Positions 1-9,126 of a stretch of DNA of 15,987 nt are shown piece by piece. The stretch is taken from the NCBI GenBank assembly GCA_002751075.1, contig NAOQ01000514.1:31928-47914 (forward strand). Direction: 5' to 3'. The position numbers and the translations under genes are program-made. Below the pieces are notes generated by a model. It worked only from the letters and a program-made list of their open reading frames with translations, did not search any database and was not told the origin of the DNA. Origin of the DNA: Ichthyophonus hoferi. Lineage: Eukaryota > Opisthokonta > Ichthyosporea > Ichthyophonida > Ichthyophonidae. Positions within the stretch are counted from its first letter, which is position 1, and each line of letters opens with the position of its first letter.

Positions 1-55
1 AATAAAATATGGAATTCATACTACTATAATAGTATTGCTATTGTTATTGCTAGTG

Positions 56-79
56 TATTATTATTATTATTATTATTAT
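56..79. repeat. (TAT)8 microsatellite
   Basis: Eight uninterrupted TAT units in an AT-rich flank. It is a simple repeat with no coding meaning. Bases 80-380 hold no gene I can support: two overlapping minus-strand ORFs there are short, hydrophobic and unrecognised. Confidence 0.9.
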
Positions 80-380
80 GGAATTACAATTGTACTACTA
101 TTATAGAATTTTTGAATTTTGGTGCGCCAAAATTAATAATTTATATTACCCAATAAAGCAATGTACCACTGAGAAATACCAGTAAAATAAAAGCAAGATA
201 GCAGTTTTTTATATAAAATATGCAATCTCCAACCAACTCGATTAGGTATATTGAGATAAATATTCCTTGGTAAATAAGTATGAGCCAACAGGACCAATGC
301 AAGGTTTTGGCGGGCCACGGATGGATTTTATGCTCTTGTCGGCTTGGTGCAGCCGGCATCAGTATAGTGTGCCAAGGTAA

Positions 381-782
381 CTAAAGTCTTCTGATGGGCG
401 GTAAGTCAAACAGGTGTAAATCGTCGTCGTGGAAAGACTAAACTTCAAGCACTTATCAAATTGATAATTGTCACAATTTGGCTTTATATGGGCTGCTTTG
501 GTACATTGGCTATTAGCAAGCAAAATTAAACGATTCTAATAATCTTGTGTCGGAAATCTCTTTGTCTACCTCTGATATGACTTCCGAAATTGTGTCCGAT
601 ACTGACTCTGTACTAGTGGAGGATGATTCCTCTAAGCTTGATGTCGACGGTGTAGGTTCGGAAGATGGAGTCGGGTCGGGTCGCGGATTGTGCTGTCTGT
701 TTGGGACGGACCTTGTTGGTTGAAGTCTCGCTCGATTCACTCGTATCCGTAGAAAGAATAACTTTAGTTTTGTTTTTTTATT
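381..782 (-). CDS. Possible C-terminal exons of an unknown Ser/Thr-rich acidic protein
   Basis: I do not recognise this protein. The minus strand holds a stretch richer in GC than its surroundings that reads as a basic segment, then Pro/Ser/Thr-rich, then Ser/Glu-rich sequence (for example TPSSEPTPSTSSLEESSS). A model that fits the signals has an acceptor CCAG just above 782, preceded by CTAAC/CTAAG-like branch sequence, then an exon 782-570 (71 codons) ending GAG before a GTAGAC donor. An intron of 132 bases follows (569-438), then a last exon 437-381 reading SFHDDDLHLFDLPPIRRL and a TAG stop. Phases agree (0/0). Without splicing, the first frame simply stops at 513. Upstream exons are not visible. 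A different frame is also open over 650-770, so the reading frame is not certain. The Ser/Glu-rich tail would suit a flexible, phosphorylated C-terminus, but that is inference. Confidence 0.3.
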
Positions 783-945
783 CTGGTGGATCGAAGGATA
801 GTCTTAGGAGTTAGGGTAGAAAACACTTTGATCTCTTTTTAATAACACTTTTGTTAGACGTCATGACAAATGCTAAAGCAATTTCATCTACTCAATTAAA
901 ATATGAAGGACTTGTTGAATTATTTTTCAGTTCTTGATAATGGAC

Positions 946-1005
946 TGAGTTGGTCACGAAAATAGTATTTTATTACTGTAATGAAGGTGAAATGAATAAC
1001 CTTAT
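946..1005 (+). repeat. Dispersed direct repeat, copy 1
   Basis: This segment shares an exact 17-base core, AAAATAGTATTTTATTA (959-975), with 1392-1408. Weaker similarity extends on both sides: GAG plus a short G-rich stretch before the core, and a TGAA...GAATAA...CTT pattern after it. It looks like an old duplicated element of about 60 bases with no coding content. Confidence 0.45.
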
Positions 1006-1380
1006 AAATCGATATATATATATATATTATTGTAACATGAGAAATAATATGAAAAGGGGTACATCTATAGGTAATCCGTTGCCGCTTCTCTATCTTATAA
1101 AAGATGGTTGGTCTAGGCGGATTTATCCTTACAGATATCTCAACTCCTGGTGCTATAAAATAAGGAAATCAATATGTAGATAGTCTACCATGCTTTTTTT
1201 AAATCTTTTAATCTGTTGTATCAAGAATGGCTTATTTAATAACTTTAATCTTTACATATTTCCAAGATATTACAACCCCGGATGTACTTGTAATAAATAA
1301 AACAATTGCACAAAACTATTACTATGTTAATCTTGTTTAATTATCTAGGTAATTTTCATTTTTGTAGATACTATACAATT

Positions 1381-1437
1381 GAGCGGGCAGTAAAATAGTA
1401 TTTTATTATTTTGATGAATAGAGAACGAATAAACTTG
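1381..1437 (+). repeat. Dispersed direct repeat, copy 2
   Basis: Partner of the copy at 946-1005. The core AAAATAGTATTTTATTA lies at 1392-1408, in the same orientation and about 435 bases from the first copy. Similarity outside the core is partial. Confidence 0.45.
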
Positions 1438-1796
1438 CAGCAAGATGTGCATATTACAGCAGTCAATAGACGGGCAAATCACTGTTGCTGTACCATCTTA
1501 TCCTGCCATAACCATAATTATATTGGTAGATGTTTATCGGTTTTGTATTAAAATGGTAAGTGTTTAAACATATATATATATATTGTTTAATGGGATGATC
1601 ATGCTAGTCAAAAAATCATAAACACGTTTATATAACTGTTAGTGTATTATAGTAATTAACATATATACTTCATACTATAAGACTACACTACATTCTCCAC
1701 TCTCTTGTTATCCCTCTAGTATTCACAGCCAACAGGTAGCAAGTGATCGAGTACCACCCTTTAGACACAGTATTTAACACGAGTCACAAGCAAGAC

Positions 1797-1802
1797 TTTA
1801 TT
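1797..1802 (-). promoter_or_regulatory. Polyadenylation signal AATAAA of the ankyrin gene
   Basis: A perfect AATAAA on the minus strand starts 9 bases past the last base of the TGA stop (1811) of the ankyrin-repeat gene. It is the natural 3' end signal for that gene and implies a very short 3' UTR. Confidence 0.6.
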
Positions 1803-1810
1803 CCTTGCTC

Positions 1811-4492
1811 TCATTGGTCGTTAACCACCACCACCTCTTCCTCCTCCTCCTCTGTAATAGCTTCATCCTCGTCCTCTTCTCCTCCGCTCACCCACTCTAT
1901 AGGGGCCTCCAATAATAACTTAAACAAGCCCAGCTCGTCGTCACTGACTATTCCTATGCTATGGAAATACTCATACATCTCAAGGTTTTTATCATCCCGG
2001 GCAGCGTCTGCGGGCTGTAGTTTGATTGGATGAAAGGAAAGGAAAAAAAAGAATAAAAAGATATACAAATGGGATAAGGATTAATAAACTAATTGGCGTA
2101 TGAATTAAAATTTTAAACCAAGTAACCAATTCAACATAACTAACCCTTTATGCGGCTAATCAAGCTGTGAACAAGATATAAATGAAGACTTATAATTGGG
2201 TTAGGATTTTTCTGTTCTGCCAAATTCGGAAGCTAATTAGCATTGCTTTGATTAGGTAAATTCTACTTTCTCATATATTAATTAAAAATTAGTTGCAGAT
2301 CGTTTTTTCTCTCCCAGAAAGCCTCATGATTGGTGAATCAATAACCAAATTAAGAAATAGCCAGAAATAAAAAACCATCCATATACAAAGCAGTTCAGGT
2401 AACAACATAATTGGTTACAAAGTATATATATATATTACAGAAGGGGCTTTATATAATCAAATCATTATACTCATGGTACCAATTACACTGATTTGTTTGC
2501 ATATGCGATTACAGCAAAGACCACAACTACCATAAAACAATACAGCTCCCATATTGATTATGAATCTATGGAGAATTGGTATGCGTATAAGGTATATAGA
2601 TTAGAATAATTATTCTAGAAACTACAAAACACCATCACTGTAGTCAGACTTTCATTTAAATATTTTAAAAGTAAAGGCTATGTATAATTGGCTTTATAAA
2701 CTGGCATGACTATAGGCCAAATGTTGCGAGTATTAATAACTTAGAAATAATTATACCTGTGTATAATAACAATATGTTGCTACTTGGCAGCATACCAGTA
2801 TACCCACCCATATTAGGCTAATCAAACATCTCAATCAAGAAATCATCTAGAATAACCACAACCATCATAATGATAGTAACAAAAATAGTAACAACAATAG
2901 TAATAATAACAATAACAATAATACTAATACTAAAACTAAAGCCAATAATAACAGTTCTTACCGTAAAACCTTCGTTGTTAGGCTTATCAGGGATGGCCCC
3001 AGCCTTAACAATAATCTTAGCTATATCAGGCCTAGAGTGAGGGGATACCCATTAGTATTCATTAACATAATGCTTGGCTGAATACTAGTCATATCTATTT
3101 ATATTGTAATCGGCAGTAATCTGGTATATTTATGCTTAATCATTCATTCATAGATATATATATATACAAATACATTCTCTTTATTGCCACCTCTACCACA
3201 TTTTGACATATGCTTGCCAATACATTATCATCATATATTACAACCACATACCGTAAATACTAAATTATAAATTACCAATACAAATGCATCTCAAAGTATC
3301 TACATATCTACGCAAGTACGAGAGTATGTGAGTAATCATGATAGTATGTGATAGTATGTGTAGGTACAATAGGAGGAGGACAAATAATCCGGGCCAATAC
3401 AACGCCTCTCCAGTAATTATCATAGAACATCCACCAACAAGGAAGTCTATTTTAAAATAGCTTTATATCCTAATATAGGTATATATATAGTATATCTACC
3501 TACCTACCTTTCACACACGTGTAGTGGAGTATCACCGTCTATATCTCCTATATTAGGGTCTGCCCCATTGGCTAGAAGATAATCCAATAGATCAAGGTGA
3601 CCCCATGACACTGCCGCATGGCTATTGTGAAATCAATTAGGGATAATTAGTGAAATGATATAAATGGTAGTTAGGCAATAAATATAGGTTTATTATTAGT
3701 GATTTTACACAAATCACATATACTCGTTATAAATTAAACAATACGTAATTGGTCGAAATATAATTAGAATCATGACTCCATTATCAGAGGACCTTTGAAG
3801 CCATCAGCATACATATAAACATGCATAAATATATACATATATATATATACATACATATATACTTACATAGGAGTGTAGCCTAGGTCGTCCTTGTCGTTTA
3901 TGCCATGTTTACCGCTTTCAATAAACTGTGAGATACTATCACAATTAGTATGTACTTATGATCATTATTAATATCTATCGATTATCTCCATAAGACATTC
4001 CTGTGTCAAATATAATTTTCTACTTACTGTTATATTATATTGTATCACTAGAATAGACTATATTCAGGTAGGATTACAGTACCTAATAATATATTTTATT
4101 TCACTACATAGGGGGTATGATAGAGTATAATAAGTTGTAAATCAATTAATAAATTATTATAGAAGTGTAGAGCAACCCCAACTAAAGCCAGAACGCACCA
4201 TAACTAATATAACAGCATTGTTTCTATCCATCCTATTGTAGTAGTATACAGGTTACTATATAATAGGATGTCTATGCATATAATGTATAGCAGTATTATA
4301 TTACATCATATATAGGTATCACATAAAATACCTTTGGGACATGGTCACAGTTATAATTATGGAAGGGACACTAAACTATATATATACATATACAGTGACA
4401 CACTATATGCATACCTCCTTTACCATGTCTAGCTTTCCATCACTACACGCAACCCAAAGATTTATATCAACAACTTCCATATTATTAGCCAT
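1811..4492 (-). CDS. Small ankyrin-repeat protein, five exons
   Basis: Exons (minus): 4492-4415, 3925-3867, 3621-3508, 3031-2962, 2014-1811; total 525 bases, 174 residues plus TGA. Donors GTATGC, GTAAGT, GTAGGT, GTAAGA; acceptors CAG, TAG, TAG, CAG; introns 489, 245, 476 and 947 bases. TACTAAT branch points precede exons 2 and 4. Three to four ankyrin repeats fill about residues 10-130: NLWVACSDGKLDMVKEFI, then GYTPIHAAVSWGHLDLLDYL with LLANGADPN, then DGDTPLHVCERPDIAKIIV, then EGFTPADAARDD. A Glu/Asp-rich tail (153-168) ends VVVVNDQ. Ankyrin repeats bind proteins. The size and the opening W-x-A-C-S-D-G repeat fit a small single-domain ankyrin protein conserved in fungi (I recall S. pombe SPAC105.02c as similar); the acidic tail also recalls Yar1, an ankyrin chaperone of ribosomal protein Rps3. 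Met5 (codon 4480-4478) is an alternative start. It is probably a soluble adaptor or chaperone; the partner is not known. Confidence 0.9.
2853..2953. repeat. Imperfect AAT/AAC trinucleotide tract in ankyrin intron 4
   Basis: About 100 bases of degenerate AAY/TAA triplets lie inside the 947-base intron, just next to the donor of exon 4. On the transcribed strand this is a T-rich ATT/GTT tract directly after the GTAAGA donor. Confidence 0.75.
3341..3361. repeat. ATAGTATGTG tandem decamer
   Basis: Two adjacent copies of a 10-base unit (ATAGTATGTG), with a related AGAGTATGTG about 30 bases before, inside ankyrin intron 3. Confidence 0.7.
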
Positions 4493-4590
4493 ATTATTAT
4501 TACTATTATTACTACTATTATATGATTACTATTATTATTATATTATTATATTATATTATTCTATATTATTCTTATTATTATTATTATACA
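4493..4590. repeat. ATT-rich degenerate microsatellite at the ankyrin gene 5' end
   Basis: Nearly 100 bases of ATT/ACT/TATTA repeats directly upstream (minus-strand sense) of the ankyrin start codon, so probably in the 5' UTR or promoter. Plus-strand ORFs drawn through it (4341-4719) are Leu/Ile/Tyr homopolymers and artefacts. Confidence 0.8.
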
Positions 4591-4599
4591 ATGCTTACA

Positions 4600-7400
4600 A
4601 AGATGTTCACGTGCATGCCTCGGTTATTGATCATATATCCATCTAATCATCAACAATCTTGGATAATAATATCATGCCCTAGTCCACAAAATCATGGCAT
4701 AAAGTGGAAGTTCAAATAAAATAGTGTATTGTATTGGCGAAAATTATAGCGATTAACTTTAATTTGTGATTTATATCCAATAAATGACTAGCCATTGATA
4801 TACTAATCACCGATTAAGGGATACGATTAGAAAAAAAGTAGCGATCAATCGCTAGAATCTACTTCTGTAGAACTATATAGCAATTCTTATATTATTTTGA
4901 AAAGAAATGGTCTTTAATGTCATAAAAATAAAATATTAAAGCAATAATGTAATTTTATATACATTATTCTATATTGTCGCATTTAAGTAGTTGTATTATA
5001 CAAGAGTTTCTTGTTTGATATTGTCAAGCTAAACTTAATCCTATATATTATAAACTGTGAAATGATATTTTTTGTGGTTATTTGCGTCTTTAACTTATTA
5101 GAAATATATATGTTGACATAAACATTATGTCGAGATGTTTCCAATCAGTGAGGGTACAAACTACATTCATGTTTAATTGCGTATTACTTACTGCATCACC
5201 ATGCATTCAAAGGTCGGTTTTCAAAGGAAATAAATGAAAAGAAATAGGCACTAGTATTATTATATTATTATACTCTGGTATATGCATAGAGCTAGTATAC
5301 CAATTAGGATGCTTATATTATGTATACGTAGAGGAGGAACTTGGAATTTTTCCAGTCTGCATGTTCACTGCTTTTCATTGGAGATAGGATATCTTAATAA
5401 TCAATGGCATACTAGTCGTAAATCGTCTAGACTAATCTAGAATACTAAGCATTTATATAAATCAATCATATTCATTTCGTACAAGCTATAAGAATAGGCC
5501 AATTGGCTAGTAACGTATTGCCATTGGAGATTTAACAAGGTTTAGGGCTCATTTAGTAAAATGTGCTCTATGTAGTAACTCGACAAACATATCTATTTAT
5601 TGCAATGTACGTCGCTAAAAGATTCAATAGAACCAACCGATGCTTATAACAATCGAGAGCCAATTAGATTTAAACATCGGCTCATTGGCCAATTAAAATC
5701 AGCCAGAATGAACTTAATCCAAACTGTTTTTTGAGTGAAAGAAGCATAAACATATGGCTTCATACAATAATAAAGTAAATGATTGAGTCATATACTACTG
5801 TTCAGGCATAGAAATTTTTCAATAGTTAGAAAATTCATATTCCTCAAATTTATGTATTAATATTATATCTATGATTTTTTGAAGAAGATGAAGTAATTAA
5901 TCCAGATCCTTTACTACAAGCCTAGTGTCGTACCTCCTAATATTAGCGATCCTGTAACCGTTTATCCAACTACAATTATTATCACATGCACAACATATGC
6001 CCAGTAAGAAAATTTAGTGTCAGAATCCAACCTTAACATTTAGGGCTTCTATAACTCTTGGGTAACGTGACCATGAGCAGGAAATATTAAAAGTTTTAGT
6101 TTGTAGGGTACTAGACCACACGCTTAAAATAGCAAAAAATATACTTGATTTTATTCCTACTTCTAATAAATATGCATAAAATTTTAGAATATAACTTTTC
6201 TAATTAATAATAGTTTTCTATGGCTGAACAGTAAGTAGTATATGACTGTATCGTTCGTTCGTTTCGACCGATTTGAACTGGCCAATGGCCTATGTCTAAA
6301 GATCCAATTCGCTCTCGAATTCTATAGACATCTGTTGTATAGAATCCAAATTGATCAATGCCCATGTAGCATCTTATTGCTTGCATGTTTTTAGAGTGAG
6401 TTAGTTCTATGAATTGATTGAATTATCGGCATTTGTGGAAAGCTCCAAACCAATAAGAACATAGATCATTTGCAAAGACTCCCATCAAATTTAATTATGA
6501 AGGAGCATCTTTTCTCTATAGTAATAAACGAAAAATAATACTAAAAAACAAAAGAAAAAATAATATAAGTGCAGTGAAAATTTTAGTTCCAACAATAAAG
6601 TATAGACAATAGTAGCACTATTAATGATAATATCAATAACTTTTACAGTTTTGCGCGTGACTGTCCGCTTCAACTAAGAGAAGATAACTTGAATTGAGAT
6701 AGGTAATGTAAGCTTTGTTATTGTTGTAACAATGATCCAATGTCACTTCTTAGCAGTCATTTAAGTCTTTTTTACATATCCGTACCTTAACGTTTACTGT
6801 CTAAATATGCCATGTTTGCATTCAGCTGTATGTGTCAATTGATATCGAGTATGATTCTTCTTGTTGAGGGCCAGATAAAGATAATTTAGATAAGTACTCA
6901 GAAAACAAATAACTAAATTAGTCCTGCCTTCTTTGGACTATGCCTATGTGACTAAAATTCCGCTTTAAAACCAGGTATTAGCGATCTAAGCAATATATTC
7001 GGTTAAAATATTAAAATAAAAGGGAGACGCTGGCGTGGCTTACATCTCATTATAGTGAGCATTATCTAGAAAGAATTCAATCCTGATTTTCAGGTTACCA
7101 TAATTACAGTTTATGTTCAATAAATTATTTGTTAGTAGCTGTATTTGGTAAATATGTTTTATTACTGATAAGACTAGCAATGATTTGAATGTGTTTTATC
7201 AAGGTTATCCATCCACTTAACTCTTCCTGCGATTAAATGCATTTGGACTCTTATTTCGAATGTCTAAATATTCATCTTTTTTCTGCTTTTACGTCATCAC
7301 TAAGGTGCGCCTGCAGTTCATACCGGGTCTCCCCCATAAAATAATTCAAGAATCATGCTAAAGATTGGAATTGTTATATGTTGCACCTACTAAGTATCTA
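4600..7400. other. Gene-poor AT-rich intergenic spacer
   Basis: About 2.8 kb with no gene I can support on either strand. Small isolated open stretches exist (6204-6386 minus, listed separately; 5884-5931 plus, FEEDEVINPDPLLQA then stop), but without supporting splice structure or recognised motifs. The 6491-6673 minus ORF is low-complexity hydrophobic sequence. Confidence 0.6.
6204..6386 (-). CDS. Orphan 60-codon ORF, doubtful
   Basis: Unrecognised. Composition is more protein-like than other short ORFs here (IDQFGFYTTDVYRIRERIGS and GHWPVQIGRNERT), and GC is higher than in the flanks. An ACTAAC motif followed by possible AG acceptors lies just upstream of the ATG, so this could equally be a terminal exon or a worn transposon fragment. 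No domain, signal peptide or membrane segment is evident. Confidence 0.15.
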   Translation of the reverse strand: MQAIRCYMGIDQFGFYTTDVYRIRERIGSLDIGHWPVQIGRNERTIQSYTTYCSAIENYY

Positions 7401-7890
7401 ATACATAGACATAGAATCTTCCGAGGGCTCTTTTAAAGGCCAAGTAGGTTTGTTTGAATGTTTTCTAGGGAGCAAGGCATGTTTGGAAGAGATGCCAATG
7501 GGGACATAAGGCCACCTTATCAAGCTATTTGGTCTTTGGGGAAGTTCCAAGACGCACACTCAATCCAATAACCAATGAAGGGGTGGCATAAGTCGATTGG
7601 TTTAGATCAATTTGAACTATTGCTATACAAAAATCTACAGTGTGGTCATTGACTTGGATAAGCCGAATATTCTGGAGTTCCTATTGGTAATAGGTCGCGC
7701 GCCCCGACCTCTACCAGTATTAATTGGTTACTCTCTTCTTATGCTTTAGGCTTCTAGGCATCAGGGCATTGCAGTACTTCAATGCTTACTTCTCAGTCGA
7801 GGAAAGATCAAGCATTACATGCTGAACTACTTCTTGTTTGTTCAAACATCTTTACACTACAATGTATATATTATTGCTCCGGCGCACCAC
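7400..7890. other. GC-richer island of unknown origin
   Basis: This stretch is clearly richer in G and C than the spacers around it. Several frames are open for 30-60 codons, for example plus 7458-7564 (starting MFSREQGMFGRDANGDIRPP), but none continues or matches a family I know. It lies just 3' of the LINE-like C-terminal ORF at 7891-8211 (minus strand) and may be the trailing part of the same insertion or a separate decayed element. Confidence 0.35.
7685..7716. repeat. Imperfect GC-rich hairpin
   Basis: TGGTA (7685-7689) and AGGTCG (7692-7697) pair with CGACCT (7705-7710) and TACCA (7712-7716): eleven base pairs with a small internal bulge and a seven-base CGCGCCC loop. It is unusual in a roughly two-thirds AT background. 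It could be an RNA stem or a transposon-associated inverted repeat. Confidence 0.6.
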
Positions 7891-8211
7891 CTATACTATG
7901 TAATCTATACTAACTGACAAATGGTTCCTAAGAGAGAGAGCGCTCCTCCTGTGATGCCGAAGCTGCTCCACATAAAAGCAACTTGCGCAGCCCTCGATTT
8001 GCAATCTGCGATGGTATGTGTTAAAATCAGGCAACACATTTAGCATCATGGCCTGACCCTCACCTATTAGAGCGGAACTTAAAGGTATATTCTCATGTGA
8101 GTTATAGGTAGCATTGGTGGCTGGGTGTGTGTAAGAGAGTATAAGCATTGGGAACTTAAAATACATAGTCTTTATTGAATAATGGCAATGATACCGTGTA
8201 GGGATGTTCAT
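7891..8211 (-). mobile_element. LINE-like reverse transcriptase C-terminal fragment (copy A)
   Basis: A 106-codon minus-strand ORF whose end resembles the C-terminus of non-LTR retrotransposon ORF2 proteins: LPDFNTYHRRLQIEG, then CASC, then EQLRHH, giving a C-x2-C-x7-H pattern as in the usual CCHC knuckle but with Ala where the last Cys is expected. About 30 bases after the knuckle (AGGAGCGCTCTC..., then TTAGGAACC) align with the copy at 12253-12560. This is the most open member of the family. No upstream reverse transcriptase or endonuclease is recognisable at 8212-8680, so it is a truncated remnant. The family link is by eye and modest. A plus-strand splice pattern over the same bases is an alternative reading, described in the findings. 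Confidence 0.35.
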
Positions 8212-8683
8212 CGGTATATGATATATATATTGTTATATATATATTGTTATCATCGTTACTTGGGATTCGTTTATTTCGTTCATTTGCTCAGCAGTGTAAG
8301 TATGATTGATTTGGATTTAATATCTGTTATCATTTTTTATCTCTCACCTATAATATCAACTTTAGGATATTTATTAGAGGCATTAGCTATATCAATATAT
8401 CAAATATGCATTGTTAAAAGCCTTTAGAGCCAAGCAAACGCAACGGTGGCTTCCCATTGTCACATTATTATGGTACCTATTTTATTGCGGCTCAGAGATT
8501 ATTTTGGAAATGCTCATTCACTGTTACAGCTTAGCGCCGATTGATCTATATCAGCTTCAATAATAGACAAGGCTTTGGAGGCTTTTAGTGATTGAAAATG
8601 AAAATGGGATTTTATTATTAGGTATAACCATTGCCAACCTATTATATATACTTATATATATATATATTTAGAGTTTGTATAAA

Positions 8684-9060
8684 TTATTTGTCATTATGTT
8701 TGTCGCCTATCAAAATTGATACATATCGATTGTAAATTTTTTGTAATAATTTTTTTAAAAACATTGACGGTAACTCGTCTTTCGGTTTTCTTTCTGCTTT
8801 GCTTAACATTGTGTGGTTAGTTAGTATTTTATATTCCATAATATCAAATATTTCCCGAACTGATTTAAAAGTAAAATATACCAAATCACAATAATACAAG
8901 GTGTTTTATACAAAAGTGCATTTGAATGGTTTACACATTTTCCCCACTTATCCAATATCCACATGTTCATAACATGAAAGGTACCTGCATAATTGCGTTG
9001 TATGAGCCTCCCACCCTTATTATTGGTATACTCCTTATCTTGTACACCAATCAAATGCAT
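8684..9060 (-). CDS. Possible two-exon 61-residue protein
   Basis: Unrecognised. Model: ATG at 9060, exon 9060-8985 (25 codons plus one base, starting MHLIGVQDKEYTNNKGG) ending before GTACCT; intron 8984-8794 (191 bases) with a TACTAACTAACC branch-point region (8826-8815) and CAG acceptor; exon 8793-8684 reading ERKPKDELPSMFLKKLLQKI... to a TAA stop. Phases agree (1/1). The product would be basic, with a probable amphipathic helix in FLKKLLQKIYNRYVSIL. It is divergent from the plus-strand gene at 9127, with start codons only 67 bases apart, so they might share a promoter. Against it: weak start context and no family match. The unspliced ORFs of 79 and 71 codons over the same bases would be the alternative. 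Confidence 0.3.
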
Positions 9061-9082
9061 GGGGTTTAAAGTCTACATCATG

Positions 9083-9090
9083 TATAAATA
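9083..9090 (+). promoter_or_regulatory. TATA box (TATAAATA)
   Basis: A TATAAATA element 44 bases before the first ATG (9127) and 83 bases before the second (9166). With transcription starting about 30 bases downstream of the box, the second ATG would get a more normal leader. Confidence 0.4.
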
Positions 9091-9126
9091 TGTGGTATTG
9101 CCAGATCCTATGTATGCATTAAATTT

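Larger units (their letters stand above)
783..1796. other. AT-rich spacer without a supported gene
   Basis: About 1 kb with no convincing coding region. It contains (AT)n runs near 1014-1027 and 1570-1583 and a diverged direct repeat pair listed separately. A 77-codon plus-strand ORF at 950-1183 has low-complexity Tyr/Ile-rich content and no recognisable features, so it was left out. Confidence 0.6.

Noticed and set aside
1060-1180. Possible tRNA around the GGTTGG/CCTGG segment
   Set aside because: No GGTTCGANNCC B box and no cloverleaf could be drawn; no tRNA was found anywhere in the window.
1743-2033. 96-codon Ser-rich plus ORF
   Set aside because: It is the antisense shadow of ankyrin exon 5; the Ser runs mirror the Glu codons of the acidic tail.
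4341-4719. Two overlapping hydrophobic plus ORFs
   Set aside because: They translate an ATT/TTA microsatellite and the antisense of ankyrin exon 1; apparent membrane segments are low-complexity artefacts.
8182-8427. 81-codon hydrophobic plus ORF
   Set aside because: Ile/Tyr/Leu-rich translation of TATA repeats with no recognisable features.
8400-8590. Ankyrin-like scrap on the minus strand (DNGKPPLRLLGSKGF and IIEADIDQ)
   Set aside because: The two pieces lie in broken frames with stops between them; similarity is too short to call a pseudogene.
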